A stretch of 64,000 bases of DNA from Acinetobacter kookii (GTDB taxonomy: Bacteria > Pseudomonadota > Gammaproteobacteria > Pseudomonadales > Moraxellaceae), in the NCBI RefSeq assembly GCF_900096895.1, contig NZ_FMYO01000003.1, positions 224,149 through 288,148 on the forward strand, in the 5' to 3' direction. Position 1 is the first letter of the stretch; each line of letters begins with the position of its first letter. Under the pieces are notes generated by a model. That model was not told where the DNA came from. It ran no database searches and saw only the letters and a list, made by a program, of their open reading frames with translations. Both the position numbers and the translations under genes were made by a program. Shown here one piece after another: positions 8,397 through 17,889 of this stretch.

Positions 8397-11336
8397 ATGA
8401 CTGTAGATGTCACTGAAACCATTTCTCAAACTGTTCATCCTGCGTTTCAGTTGATACGTCAACACCATGTTGAAGCCCTAGATATTCGGGTGTCAGAATA
8501 TCAGCATAAAGTCACGGGGGCCATACATTATCATCTGGCCAGCGATCTGGATGAAAATGTCTTTCTGGTGGCGTTTCGTACCCAGCCGATGGATTCAAAA
8601 GGCGAGGCGCATATTTTAGAACATACCGCACTCTGCGGTTCTGAAAAATTTCCGGTTCGTGACCCATTCTTCCTGATGATTCGCCGTTCACTCAATACCT
8701 TTATGAACGCGTTCACTTCAGCGGACTGGACCGCTTATCCTTTCGCGACGCAAAACAAAAAAGATTTTCAGAACCTGCTGGAAGTGTATCTGGATGCCGC
8801 TTTTGCTGCGAACTTGAATGAACTGGATTTTGCCCAGGAAGGGATTCGCATTGAGCTGGAAAATGGCGAACCGGTCTATAAAGGCGTGGTGTTTAATGAA
8901 ATGAAAGGGGCCATGAGTTCTCCTTCAGATCAGCTCTATCATCAACTGGCGCACCATTTATTTCCGCATACCACCTATCATTACAATTCTGGTGGGGATC
9001 CCAAGGATATTCCGGACTTAACTTACCCAGAGTTAGTTAATTTCTATAAATCACATTACCATCCAAGTAATGCGGTATTTATGACTTTTGGCAATGAGTC
9101 GGCTTATTACTTGCAGGAACAGTTTGAAACTTTAGCCTTGTCTAAATTTGAAAAAGGCCAAACCCTGCATTCAACGCCCGAAACCCGTTTAACTGCACCG
9201 CTTGCAGTCACAGAAACCTATGCGGTAGATGCGGAAGACTTGAAGGATAAAACCTATCACGTGATTGCATGGCTGTTGCCGCAAGCCAGCGATATTAAAT
9301 TACGCTTGGGGATGCGCCTGGTTGAAGGAATTTTGCTGGAAGATTCAGCTTCGCCTTTGCGTCATTATCTGGAAACCTGTGGTTATGCCCAGTCGACCGG
9401 TCCAATTATGGGCGTGGATGATTCCAACTTTGAAATGACTTTCTTCTGTGGTGTACAAGGTTCAAATCCTGAACATGCCCAGGAATTTAAAGACGGTGTG
9501 TTTAAGGTGCTTGAAGAAGTGGCTTCCAAACCGGTCGACACTGAAATGGTCGATGCCATTTTGCATCAGATTGAATTGCATCAGCGTGAAATCAATGGCG
9601 ATGGCATGCCTTACGGTTTAAGCTTGATTTTAAATGGATTAAGCAGCGTGATTCATCATAGCGATCCAATTCAGGTCTGGGATGTCGATACAGCCATTGA
9701 ACAGGTGAAAGAAGAACTCAAAGACCCAATGTGGTTGTCGAACCTGATTCAAGAATATCTGCTGGATAATCCCCATCGTGTACAAATGACTTTGGTGCCT
9801 GATGCAACCAAGTCGGCAAGAGAAGCTGAAGCGGAAAAAGCGCGTCTGGCTGCCATTGGTGCCAAACTGACGGATGAGCAAAAAGCGGAAATTATCAAGC
9901 AAACCGAAGCCTTAAAAGAACGTCAAGATTCGCCGGATGATTTGAACCTGTTGCCAAAAGTCGGTCTGGAAGACGTTCCTGCAGATTTGCACATCGTACA
10001 AGGTCAATTGCGTGAAATTATCAGCAATAACCTGGATACGCCTTTGAATTTGTATCATGCCGGGACCAATGGCATTTACTATCAGCAGGTGCTGGTCAAA
10101 ATTCCGAATCAGGTGGTTCAGTCGCCATATTTCAATTTACTGTCAATTTTGCTGGGTGAAGTCGGTGCGGGCGAGTACGACTATCTGGAACTGCAACAAC
10201 TGCAAACTGCAGTGAGTGGTGGCGTGGGGATGGGTGCATCTTTACGTTCAAAAATTGATGATAAAAACAAGATTAGTGCTTGGCTCACCTTGACCACCAA
10301 ATCGCTGGTAAATAATTTTGAAGCCATCCGCCTGTTGAAACTGGCATTTGAACAGCTGCGTTTTGATGAGAAAGATCGCATTATTGAATTATTGCAGCAA
10401 CGTAAAACACGCTGGACTTCACGTATTTCTGGTTCGGGGCATAGTTATGCCATGCAAATTGCAGGACGTAACCACAGTGCCTTGGCACAACGTGACTATC
10501 AGAATACCGGTTTGGGAGCGCTGAACTGGTTAGGTAATCTGGTGAATAAAATTGAAACTGATGAAGCTGCTTATGAGGCGTTAATCGCGGAATTAAAAGC
10601 CATTCATCGTCTGCTGTTACAGGCACCCAAACAATTCCTGCTGGTGTGTGAAGAACAGCAGTCCGATCGTCTGATTGAAGAAATCCAGACGGTTTGGGAT
10701 AAATTGAGTGTGGATCAAACTCCAGTAGAATTAACGCAAATCATCACAGAAAATAGCAATCTTGACGAAGCATGGCTGATTCAGGCCAATGTCCAATTCT
10801 GTGCGGCGGCTTATCCTGCGGTAGAAATGTCTCATCCCGATGCTGCACCTCTTATGGTGTTGGCAGCTTATTTACGCAATGGCTTTTTGCACAGTGCAAT
10901 TCGTGAAAAAGGTGGGGCTTACGGCGGTGGCGCAAGCTACGACGGCAATGCCTGCTCGTTCCGTTTCTATAGCTATCGTGATCCGCGCCTGGCAGAGACT
11001 TTTAAGGACTTTGATGCCAGTATCCAGTGGTTGTTGAATAGTGAACACAAACCGCATCAACTTGAAGAAGCAATTTTGGGCTTAATTGCGAGCATGGATA
11101 AACCGGGTTCTCCTGCCGGTGAGGCGATTACTGCCTGCTATGCATTATTGCATGCACGTACACCTGCGGTGCGCAAGCAATTACGTGCACGTTTACTTGC
11201 TGTAACTCTGGATGATCTGAAACGGGTTGCAGAACAATATCTGGTTCAGCAAAAACCGGTGAAAGCGGTGGTTGCACCTGTGGCAAAACGTGAAGCGCTG
11301 CTTGAACTTGGTTTTGATATTAAACAAGTGAACTAA
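8397..11336 (+). CDS. M16C zinc metallopeptidase (PreP/Cym1-like insulinase family)
   Basis: 979 residues, the length of presequence-protease type M16C enzymes. The inverted zinc motif HxxEH is H72-I-L-E75-H76 within EAHILEHTALCGS. The third ligand region is the downstream NEMKGAMSSP. The substrate-clamping Arg/Tyr region near the C-terminus is IREKGGAYGGGASYDG. A central M16C-associated domain is present (about 460-720). There is no signal peptide, so it is predicted cytoplasmic. These enzymes degrade unstructured peptides inside a closed two-half chamber. A ribosome-binding site GGAG precedes the ATG. It lies 29 bp from pldA and may be cotranscribed with it. Confidence 0.93.
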   Translation: MTVDVTETISQTVHPAFQLIRQHHVEALDIRVSEYQHKVTGAIHYHLASDLDENVFLVAFRTQPMDSKGEAHILEHTALCGSEKFPVRDPFFLMIRRSLNTFMNAFTSADWTAYPFATQNKKDFQNLLEVYLDAAFAANLNELDFAQEGIRIELENGEPVYKGVVFNEMKGAMSSPSDQLYHQLAHHLFPHTTYHYNSGGDPKDIPDLTYPELVNFYKSHYHPSNAVFMTFGNESAYYLQEQFETLALSKFEKGQTLHSTPETRLTAPLAVTETYAVDAEDLKDKTYHVIAWLLPQASDIKLRLGMRLVEGILLEDSASPLRHYLETCGYAQSTGPIMGVDDSNFEMTFFCGVQGSNPEHAQEFKDGVFKVLEEVASKPVDTEMVDAILHQIELHQREINGDGMPYGLSLILNGLSSVIHHSDPIQVWDVDTAIEQVKEELKDPMWLSNLIQEYLLDNPHRVQMTLVPDATKSAREAEAEKARLAAIGAKLTDEQKAEIIKQTEALKERQDSPDDLNLLPKVGLEDVPADLHIVQGQLREIISNNLDTPLNLYHAGTNGIYYQQVLVKIPNQVVQSPYFNLLSILLGEVGAGEYDYLELQQLQTAVSGGVGMGASLRSKIDDKNKISAWLTLTTKSLVNNFEAIRLLKLAFEQLRFDEKDRIIELLQQRKTRWTSRISGSGHSYAMQIAGRNHSALAQRDYQNTGLGALNWLGNLVNKIETDEAAYEALIAELKAIHRLLLQAPKQFLLVCEEQQSDRLIEEIQTVWDKLSVDQTPVELTQIITENSNLDEAWLIQANVQFCAAAYPAVEMSHPDAAPLMVLAAYLRNGFLHSAIREKGGAYGGGASYDGNACSFRFYSYRDPRLAETFKDFDASIQWLLNSEHKPHQLEEAILGLIASMDKPGSPAGEAITACYALLHARTPAVRKQLRARLLAVTLDDLKRVAEQYLVQQKPVKAVVAPVAKREALLELGFDIKQVN

Positions 11337-11365
11337 TAAAAAAACATCATTTGAGGTAAGACCCT

Positions 11366-12520
11366 ATGGCGTTCAAAATGTTTGAACGCACTACGCTGCA
11401 ACTGAGCATGATCATGCTCAGTTCTTTGTATGTGACGAATATTCATGCACAAACCCCACAATCATTGATTACTCCCGCAAGTCCGGAAGCATGTGTCGCC
11501 TTAGAATCCAATGCGGATCGTCTGGCCTGTTATGACACCTTGTTCAAAGTGCCGGAGACAGAAAAAATGGCACTGGTGTCTGAACGTCAGGCAGCCAATC
11601 AAATCGCACCTGCACCGACTGAACCGGAAACGATAAAAGATAAAATCAGTCATGGTGTAAGTAACATATTTGCGGTTGAGGGGCCAAAAATTGATCCCAA
11701 TACGTCCTTGCTGGACAAGCGTTGGGAGCTGTCACCTGAAAGCAAGCTTGGAACCTGGAATATTCGTGCGCACCAGCCGGTTTATTTACTGCCAGGATTC
11801 TGGACTTCGGACAAAAATGAACGTCCTTCCAGTCCGAATGAAAACAACACGGTACAGCTAGGTGATGAGCAAAACCTGAAATCGATGGAAGCCAAGTTCC
11901 AGCTGTCTTTAAAAACCAAAGCAGTAGAAAACCTGTTTGGGGATAATGGTGATGTCTGGCTGGGTTATACCCAGTCATCACGCTGGCAGGTCTATAATGC
12001 AGATGCTTCGCGTCCTTTCCGTGAAACCAACTATGAACCTGAAGCCAGTCTGGTTTTTCGTACCAATTATGAAATTTTGGGCTTAAATGCACGTTTGCTG
12101 GGTGTGACCTTTAACCATCAGTCCAATGGTCGTGCCGATCCTTTATCGCGTAGCTGGAACCGCATGATCTTTAATATCGGTTTGGAGCGGGACAACTTTG
12201 CATTGATGTTACGTCCCTGGTATCGCATTGAAGAAAATGCAAAAGACGATAATAACCCGGATATTAAAAACTATATGGGGCGTGGTGATTTAACTGCATT
12301 CTACCGCAAGAATGATCATGAGTTTTCGCTGATGCTGCGTCACTCGCTGAAAGGCGGTAATGATGCGCATGGGGCAGCGCAGTTTGACTGGGCATTCCCG
12401 ATTAGCGGTAAATTGCGTGGTCATTTCCAGTTGTTTGATGGCTATGGTGAAAGCCTGATTGATTATAACCATCGTGCGACGTATGTCGGTTTGGGTGTGT
12501 CCTTGATGAATTGGTACTAA
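11366..12520 (+). CDS. pldA: Outer-membrane phospholipase A (OMPLA)
   Basis: 384 residues with an N-terminal signal peptide (about 1-29, ending IHAQ). The catalytic triad is visible as H251, S253 and N265 in FNHQSNGRADPLSRSWNR. The Ser-to-Asn spacing of 12 residues matches E. coli OMPLA (His142, Ser144, Asn156). The protein is longer than E. coli PldA (289) because of a roughly 90-residue N-terminal extension (30-120) containing CVALESNADRLACYDTLF, a motif often seen in periplasmic proteins with a lysozyme-inhibitor-like Cys pair. It is a dimeric, calcium-dependent beta-barrel that hydrolyses misplaced outer-leaflet phospholipids. The sequence ends in aromatic MNWY, as expected for a barrel. 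Confidence 0.93.
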   Translation: MAFKMFERTTLQLSMIMLSSLYVTNIHAQTPQSLITPASPEACVALESNADRLACYDTLFKVPETEKMALVSERQAANQIAPAPTEPETIKDKISHGVSNIFAVEGPKIDPNTSLLDKRWELSPESKLGTWNIRAHQPVYLLPGFWTSDKNERPSSPNENNTVQLGDEQNLKSMEAKFQLSLKTKAVENLFGDNGDVWLGYTQSSRWQVYNADASRPFRETNYEPEASLVFRTNYEILGLNARLLGVTFNHQSNGRADPLSRSWNRMIFNIGLERDNFALMLRPWYRIEENAKDDNNPDIKNYMGRGDLTAFYRKNDHEFSLMLRHSLKGGNDAHGAAQFDWAFPISGKLRGHFQLFDGYGESLIDYNHRATYVGLGVSLMNWY

Positions 12521-12533
12521 ATCACTGATGCTT

Positions 12534-12563
12534 AAAAAACCACTCTTTATGAGTGGTTTTTTA
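12534..12563. terminator. Bidirectional terminator between pldA and ktrB
   Basis: 10-bp stem AAAACCACTC/GAGTGGTTTT (12536-12545 and 12551-12560), TTTAT loop, with flanking A- and T-runs for the convergent genes. Confidence 0.9.
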
Positions 12564-12574
12564 TTGAATCGGGT

Positions 12575-13915
12575 TTAACCGATTTGAATATCTGCTGGTG
12601 GATGTTTCAAACGGCTCTTTTTCGGGGTGGCAATCAGGTAGGCCAGCGTCAGAGGTCCCAAACGACCCGCGAACATCAGCAAAATTAAAGCAAACAGACT
12701 AGCAGGCTGTAATTCACTGGTGATGCCCCGTGATAGTCCGACTGTACAGGCGGCTGAAACCGCTTCGAAGAGTAAATCCAGAAAGTCTTTGTTCGGCTCC
12801 AGAATAAGAAGTGTAAACGATCCTAAAAATATCAAGATCGCCGTAATGGACAGGACGGCAAACGCCTTAAATGAAGTCGCTTTTGAAACAGAATGATTAA
12901 ATACCCGTAATTCTTCAGAACGGCGTAAGAAGGTAATCACGCTTAAAATCACAATAATAAAAGTCCCGACTTTAATACCCCCAGCGGTACTTAAAGAACC
13001 ACCCCCAATAAACATCAAAATCATGGTCACCAGTGTAGAGGCATCTGTCATGCTGGCTACATCTAAACTGTTAAACCCGGATGAGCGTGGTACGGTGGCA
13101 TGGAACCAGGCATTCAAGGCTTGATCCCCCAGGCTCATGCTGGATAGGGTGAGCGGATTATTGGCTTCCAAAGCCCAAATCACAATAAAAGCAAACAGGT
13201 TCAAGCCTGCAATGGTGGAGAGCATCAGTTTGCTATTGGGGCTTAATGTTTTCCAGCGTCGGGCACGCTTGATATCCATCAGCACCACAAAGCCAATACC
13301 GCCAATAATGTAAAGCATACTGATGGTAAAGGTAATCAGGTAATGATCCGCAAAACTCATCAAACTGTTGGGAAACAGGGAAAACCCGCCGTTATTAAAC
13401 GCGGAAACACTATAAAAAGCCGCATAAAAAAAGGCACGGGAAAAATCGTATTCCTGCATCCAGGCAATGGTTAAAATAAATGTGCCAATCGCCTCAAAAA
13501 ACAGAGAATATAACAGCACGCCTTTAATGGTGAATGACACTTTGGCCAGGCTGGTCTGGCCGATGGTTTCCTGTGCCATCATTTGCTGTTTGAGCCTGAT
13601 ATTAGAGGAAAGACTCAGCGCAGCCAGTATGGCAAAGGTCATAAAACCCAGGCCGCCACTTTGCAGTAACAGCATAATGACGATCTTGCCAAAGGTGGTA
13701 TAGGCTTCTCCAACATTGACCACAGACAGCCCGGTAATGGTCACGGCAGAGGTTGAAGTGAACAGGGCATTGAGCCAGCTTAATTCACCATGATGCGAAA
13801 TGGGGAGTTTGAGCAATAAGGTTCCGACTATAATAAAGCTCAAGAAACCCAGCGCCAGTAAGCTTGGAGGGCTCAGGTTAATCGTGTTAGGGCTTTTGTT
13901 TTGCGCTTGATTCAT
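12575..13915 (-). CDS. ktrB: Potassium uptake channel subunit (TrkH/KtrB family)
   Basis: 446 residues, about the size of KtrB and shorter than TrkH of enterobacteria (483). It has four M1-P-M2 repeats with the four pore loops visible: VTITGLSVVN (about 55-64), FNNGGFSLF, PRSSGFNSLD and AACTVGLSRG. Each has the single conserved selectivity-filter Gly. It sits in the inner membrane and imports K+, probably with Na+, under the control of the RCK protein encoded immediately upstream. The ATG lies 3 bp after the ktrA stop on the same strand, so the two form an operon. Confidence 0.92.
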   Translation of the reverse strand: MNQAQNKSPNTINLSPPSLLALGFLSFIIVGTLLLKLPISHHGELSWLNALFTSTSAVTITGLSVVNVGEAYTTFGKIVIMLLLQSGGLGFMTFAILAALSLSSNIRLKQQMMAQETIGQTSLAKVSFTIKGVLLYSLFFEAIGTFILTIAWMQEYDFSRAFFYAAFYSVSAFNNGGFSLFPNSLMSFADHYLITFTISMLYIIGGIGFVVLMDIKRARRWKTLSPNSKLMLSTIAGLNLFAFIVIWALEANNPLTLSSMSLGDQALNAWFHATVPRSSGFNSLDVASMTDASTLVTMILMFIGGGSLSTAGGIKVGTFIIVILSVITFLRRSEELRVFNHSVSKATSFKAFAVLSITAILIFLGSFTLLILEPNKDFLDLLFEAVSAACTVGLSRGITSELQPASLFALILLMFAGRLGPLTLAYLIATPKKSRLKHPPADIQIG

Positions 13916-13918
13916 ATT

Positions 13919-14569
13919 TTATTTAAACCGGGCAGACAGTTTTCTTAAGGGTTCAAGTTCACCCTCCACGACTAAGATATCACCTTCTTGCAGGATTAAA
14001 TTAGGATCAATGTTATATAAAATTTCCTTGCCGCGTTTGTGCAGAATGGTTTTAATTGCCGGAATATTGCCCATCAGGTGATTGAAGCGCTCACCCTTCA
14101 AGCTGGCTTTAATCTCGATTTTGACAATGAAGTGATTGTCTTCCAGACCCATATAACGGCTGACCATCGGGTAGCTTAATGACTGGGCTACGCGGGTACC
14201 CATATCTTCTTCCGGGTGAATAATTTTACTGACGCCCAGATGGGTCAAAATCATGTGATGCGCTTTGGATTTGGCTTTGGCCCAAATTTTGTTCATGCCC
14301 ATGTTTTTCAGATGCAGCACACATAGAATACTGGCTTCAATGTCTTCGCCAATCGCTACTACCACGGCTTCACAGTTTTGAATATTCAGTTCTCTGAGTA
14401 CATGTTCATCAGTGGCATCTGCAATGACAGCATGGGTGATTTGATCTGAAATGCTCTCAACATTTCTTTTGTTGTTATCGATACCAATCACATCGTGATT
14501 TAAGCTGACCAGCTGGGTTGCAATGGTGGAACCAAAGCTACCTAAACCAATGACTGCAAATAATGCCAT
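13919..14569 (-). CDS. ktrA: RCK-type regulator of K+ uptake (KtrA/TrkA)
   Basis: 216 residues, one RCK unit. The N-terminal nucleotide-binding Rossmann half starts with the Gly-rich loop VIGLGSFGSTIA (about 5-16), with an acidic residue at the end of beta-2 (GIDNN). The C-terminal RCK_C half ends EGDILVVEGELEPLRKLSARF. KtrA octamers gate KtrB in response to ATP/ADP, and to cyclic-di-AMP in some bacteria. The single-RCK size points to the Ktr rather than the double-RCK TrkA system. It is the first gene of the ktrA-ktrB operon. Confidence 0.9.
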   Translation of the reverse strand: MALFAVIGLGSFGSTIATQLVSLNHDVIGIDNNKRNVESISDQITHAVIADATDEHVLRELNIQNCEAVVVAIGEDIEASILCVLHLKNMGMNKIWAKAKSKAHHMILTHLGVSKIIHPEEDMGTRVAQSLSYPMVSRYMGLEDNHFIVKIEIKASLKGERFNHLMGNIPAIKTILHKRGKEILYNIDPNLILQEGDILVVEGELEPLRKLSARFK

Positions 14570-14861
14570 GCAACGTATTCCTTATCCATTTTTATATGGT
14601 TTTGATTCATGAGGTGTTATGGATCTATACACTAATTTTATAATTTTATGGTTCGTTCAGCTATCCAGCTTACAAAATTATTAATAACAAAGGCTTATTT
14701 TGAAAAGCATTGACCTGTATGACCCGAATGTTTTTAGGCATAAATCTATAAATTGGTGAATTGTGATTAATTGTGAAGAGTGTGAATTGCAGTATGTCAT
14801 GAGATGGTCAAAAAACTGCTATATCTTTATAGGCATAATTCTATTTTTATAGGGAATGAAA

Positions 14862-15407
14862 ATGGATGATAAAAAGATTTTTAAGATATTACAGGGATGG
14901 TATCCATTGCTGAAACATCAGGAAATTCCAAAGAAAAAATATAGAGGTGATTTTCAGCAATTTCGGACATGGCTTTCCACTGAACAGGCAGGCCAGCATG
15001 AGCATGCCTATTTAATGTCCATAGACGTTGAAAATCCTTATGAAAATGGATTGGAACGATGCGCAATGTTGCAGCATAAAAATATTGATATGGGGTTAAT
15101 CCAGCAAAGCATTCGTAACAGGGCCACGCCTTTATATCAGCATTATCAGAAGCATAAAGAGGTCATTGGAAAATACTACAATGTAAATGCCCATGTTTTT
15201 GATATTGTTTTTGAGGAAATTTATACTTTTTTAAAGTTGCAAAATTTTGAATTGTTGATTATTTATGCCGAAACGGCCTATTGGATGGCCGTGCCCGATG
15301 AAGATGTCAGAATCCATAAATTCTGTAAGTCCTTCTCAAAACAATTTAAGCATGAAGGGATTTGTATAGAACATTATATAAAACTGGACTGCTTAAGATC
15401 GACTTGA
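14862..15407 (+). CDS. Hypothetical protein
   Basis: 181 residues from the ATG at 14862. This start is preferred because AGGGA (14851-14855) lies 6 bp upstream; the in-frame ATG at 14856 is directly abutting it. No family is recognised. The sequence is basic at the N-terminus (KKIFKILQGWYPLLKHQEIPKKKYRGDF), His- and Tyr-rich, and largely predicted helical, with a hydrophobic patch ELLIIYAETAYWM (about 134-146). There is no signal peptide or membrane segment. Codon use is somewhat AT-rich. It stands alone between ktrA (divergent) and ilvA (convergent) and ends at a strong terminator. Confidence 0.7.
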   Translation: MDDKKIFKILQGWYPLLKHQEIPKKKYRGDFQQFRTWLSTEQAGQHEHAYLMSIDVENPYENGLERCAMLQHKNIDMGLIQQSIRNRATPLYQHYQKHKEVIGKYYNVNAHVFDIVFEEIYTFLKLQNFELLIIYAETAYWMAVPDEDVRIHKFCKSFSKQFKHEGICIEHYIKLDCLRST

Positions 15408-15423
15408 AAACCATTTGAATTCT

Positions 15424-15453
15424 AAAAAAAGAGCCAATGAATGGCTCTTTTTT
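15424..15453. terminator. Bidirectional terminator (orphan gene / ilvA)
   Basis: Stem AAAAAAGAGCCA/TGGCTCTTTTTT around 15425-15453 with a short ATGAA loop. It serves the plus-strand orphan and minus-strand ilvA. Confidence 0.9.
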
Positions 15454-15464
15454 AATGAGTGGGC

Positions 15465-17003
15465 TTATTTCAAGAAACGCTGATAACCGAGGTTGTTGGT
15501 AATTTCTGCATATGGATAGGTGATACTTTCCAAGGTTTCGATTAAACCATCTGGATTTTGTTGAGCATCTTCTGCTTCAAGTCCTACAAGTACACGACCT
15601 TCGGCTGCACCGTGGTTACGGTAGTGGAACAGGGTAATGTTGTGGGTAGGTCCTAAACGTTCCAGGAAGGTGAGTAAGGCACCTGGGCGTTCTGGAAATT
15701 CCACACGGAACAGACGTTCATTTTCAATGTCTGCATGACCACCGACCAGATAGCGGATATGCAGTTTTGCCACTTCATCATCAGACAGGTCATCTACATC
15801 GTATTGAACTTTCAAGGTTTCATAAATGTCGTGACGTTCTTTTTCACCACCTTTCAAGCTGATGCCGACAAAAACCTGTGCAGCACTGGCATCACTGGCG
15901 CGATAGTTAAATTCCGTGATATTACGGCCTTGCAGGGCACGGCAGAAATTCAGGAATGAACCTTTTTCTTCTGGAATGGTCACGGCAAAAATGGCTTCTT
16001 TGCGTTCACCGAGCTCTGTACGTTCGGCAATATAGCGCAGGCGGTCGAAGTTCATGTTGGCACCGCAAACGATCGACACCATGTTTTTGCCTTCAAGTTT
16101 ATGTTCAGCTACATATTTCTTGATTCCCGCCAGTGCCATGGCACCTGAAGGTTCTACAATGCTGCGGCATTCGTCATAGGTATCTTTAATTGCAGCACAG
16201 ATCTCGTCTGTGTTCACCAGTACTACATCAGGTTCAACAATTGGACCCGAATTGTCTGATTTTTGCATGCGAATCACATCAAACGGTTTTTCACCAATTT
16301 GAGCGACCGCAGTACCATCAGCAAATAAACCTACCGAAGGTAAAATCACACGTTCATTGGCTTCAAATGCAGCTTTTAAACATGCCGATTCATCATATTC
16401 CACCGGAATGACTTTTACGTGTGGCGCAACATCGCCCAGGTAAGCTGCAACACCGGCAATCAAACCGCCACCGCCAACGGCAACAAATACATATTCCACA
16501 TCACGCCATTGACGCAAAATTTCATTGGCAATGGTGCCTTGACCGGCCATCACCAGTTCATCGTCATAAGGTGGAATAAAGGTCATGCCATCTTCGGTAG
16601 CGCGTTGAATCGCATATCTGTTGGCCACATCGAAAGAATCGCCGTGCAAGACCACTTCACCACCCAAACGTTTTACTGCCTGGACTTTAATGTCAGGCGT
16701 GGTTTTTGGCATGACAATAATGGCGCGAATTCCCAGTTTTTTACCAGATAGGGCCACACCTTGTGCATGGTTACCTGCTGAAGCCGTAATAACGCCACGT
16801 TCCAACTGAGATTTCGGTAATTGACTAATACGGTTGTAGGCACCGCGTAGTTTAAAGGAAAAGACAGGTTGCAAATCTTCGCGTTTAAAGCGAATGTTGT
16901 TGTTTAGCTTTTCACTAATTCGTGGCGCTGCTTCGAGTGGAGTTTCGATTGCAACGTCATACACCGTTGCTTGTAATATTTGTCGAACCAAACGAGACAG
17001 CAT
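15465..17003 (-). CDS. ilvA: Threonine ammonia-lyase, biosynthetic (threonine deaminase)
   Basis: 512 residues against 514 in E. coli IlvA. The PLP-binding Lys is K51 in FSFKLRGAYNR, and the Gly-rich phosphate-binding loop VGGGGLIAG follows at about 180-188. The C-terminal third (about 335-512) contains two ACT-like regulatory segments (KEAIFAVTIPEEKGSFLNFC and LFRVEFPERPGALLTFLE) for isoleucine inhibition and valine activation. It converts threonine to 2-oxobutanoate, the first step of isoleucine synthesis. It is divergent from rpiA with about 107 bp between them. No ilv neighbours are present. Confidence 0.96.
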   Translation of the reverse strand: MLSRLVRQILQATVYDVAIETPLEAAPRISEKLNNNIRFKREDLQPVFSFKLRGAYNRISQLPKSQLERGVITASAGNHAQGVALSGKKLGIRAIIVMPKTTPDIKVQAVKRLGGEVVLHGDSFDVANRYAIQRATEDGMTFIPPYDDELVMAGQGTIANEILRQWRDVEYVFVAVGGGGLIAGVAAYLGDVAPHVKVIPVEYDESACLKAAFEANERVILPSVGLFADGTAVAQIGEKPFDVIRMQKSDNSGPIVEPDVVLVNTDEICAAIKDTYDECRSIVEPSGAMALAGIKKYVAEHKLEGKNMVSIVCGANMNFDRLRYIAERTELGERKEAIFAVTIPEEKGSFLNFCRALQGRNITEFNYRASDASAAQVFVGISLKGGEKERHDIYETLKVQYDVDDLSDDEVAKLHIRYLVGGHADIENERLFRVEFPERPGALLTFLERLGPTHNITLFHYRNHGAAEGRVLVGLEAEDAQQNPDGLIETLESITYPYAEITNNLGYQRFLK

Positions 17004-17110
17004 GTTAATTTTCCATCTAACAGTTTAAAATAGGCCTTTATTGTAACAAACCCCTGTACATTTGGGCTGTTAAATCAGCAACAAATGTCAAAAAATAGTT
17101 GAGCCAAGTT

Positions 17111-17782
17111 ATGAGTCTGTATGCTACCCAAGATGAAAAGAAACAAGCTGCTGCAAAAGCCGCTTTAAAACACTTGCCTAAAGGCGGGATTTTGGGAGTA
17201 GGTACAGGAAGTACAGTGAACTTCCTCATTGAATTATTGCCAGAATTGCAACTGGAAGCTGCGGTTGCAAGTTCTGAAGCGACTGCCGAGCGTCTGAAAA
17301 AATTGGGCATTGAAGTGGTCGACATGAACTCTGTAGGTGGTCTGGATGCCTATGTAGATGGCGCTGACGAAATTGACCGTCACATGCATATGATTAAAGG
17401 CGGCGGCGCTGCACTGACCCGTGAAAAAATCGTGGCATCGATTGCAAAGAAATTTGTCTGTATCGTGGATGATTCAAAATGGGTTGAGCAATTGGGCCGT
17501 GATTTCCCGCTTCCTGTAGAGGTCATTCCAATGGCGCGTTCTGCGGTAGCCCGTAAAATTGTTTCACTCGGCGGTGACCCGGTTTACCGTGAAGGTGTAG
17601 TGACAGATAACGGCAATGTGATTCTAGATGTGCACAACCTGAATATCTTGAATGCGCTTGAACTTGAAAAAACCATTAACAACATTCCAGGTGTGGTGTG
17701 TAACGGTATTTTTGCGTTGAATAAAGCCGATATTGCTGTAGTTGCCACAGACAACGGCATTGAAGAGCGTACTGCGGTTTAA
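17111..17782 (+). CDS. rpiA: Ribose-5-phosphate isomerase A
   Basis: 223 residues from ATG at 17111 ([12 protein letters not shown]); an in-frame TTG 12 bp upstream is not needed. Conserved RpiA motifs are GTGSTVNFL (about 30-38), [24 protein letters not shown] (about 83-106, with the catalytic Asp/Glu) and KWVEQLG. It interconverts ribose-5-phosphate and ribulose-5-phosphate in the non-oxidative pentose phosphate pathway. The ilvA-rpiA divergent arrangement is common in gammaproteobacteria. The ribosome-binding site is weak. Confidence 0.96.
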   Translation: MSLYATQDEKKQAAAKAALKHLPKGGILGVGTGSTVNFLIELLPELQLEAAVASSEATAERLKKLGIEVVDMNSVGGLDAYVDGADEIDRHMHMIKGGGAALTREKIVASIAKKFVCIVDDSKWVEQLGRDFPLPVEVIPMARSAVARKIVSLGGDPVYREGVVTDNGNVILDVHNLNILNALELEKTINNIPGVVCNGIFALNKADIAVVATDNGIEERTAV

Positions 17783-17802
17783 TCCATTAATTCAATAGAT
17801 AG

Positions 17803-17879
17803 AATCCCCCTAAATCCCTCTTTGCTAAAGGGGGACTTTTAAAAGCCCCTCTTTGAAAAAGAGGGGTTGGGGGGAGATT
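17803..17879. repeat. C/G-run palindromic repeat element (about 77 bp)
   Basis: Between rpiA and the metalloprotease gene lies an extended imperfect palindrome. The left arm reads AATCCCCCTAAATCCCTC, and the right arm GAGGGGTTGGGGGGAGATT is its near reverse complement. A second internal palindrome GGGGGACTTTTAAAAGCCCC lies in the middle. It is much more C/G-run-rich than its surroundings and non-coding. It has the look of a dispersed intergenic palindromic repeat found in many copies in Moraxellaceae and other genomes. It may also act as an mRNA-end hairpin for rpiA. Confidence 0.75.
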
Positions 17880-17889
17880 AAAAAAACAA

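Noticed and set aside
14570..14861. Repeated phrase ATAGGCATAA ahead of the orphan gene, considered as a regulatory repeat
   Set aside because: Two short AT-rich matches with unequal spacing; also occurs near 25233; probably chance.
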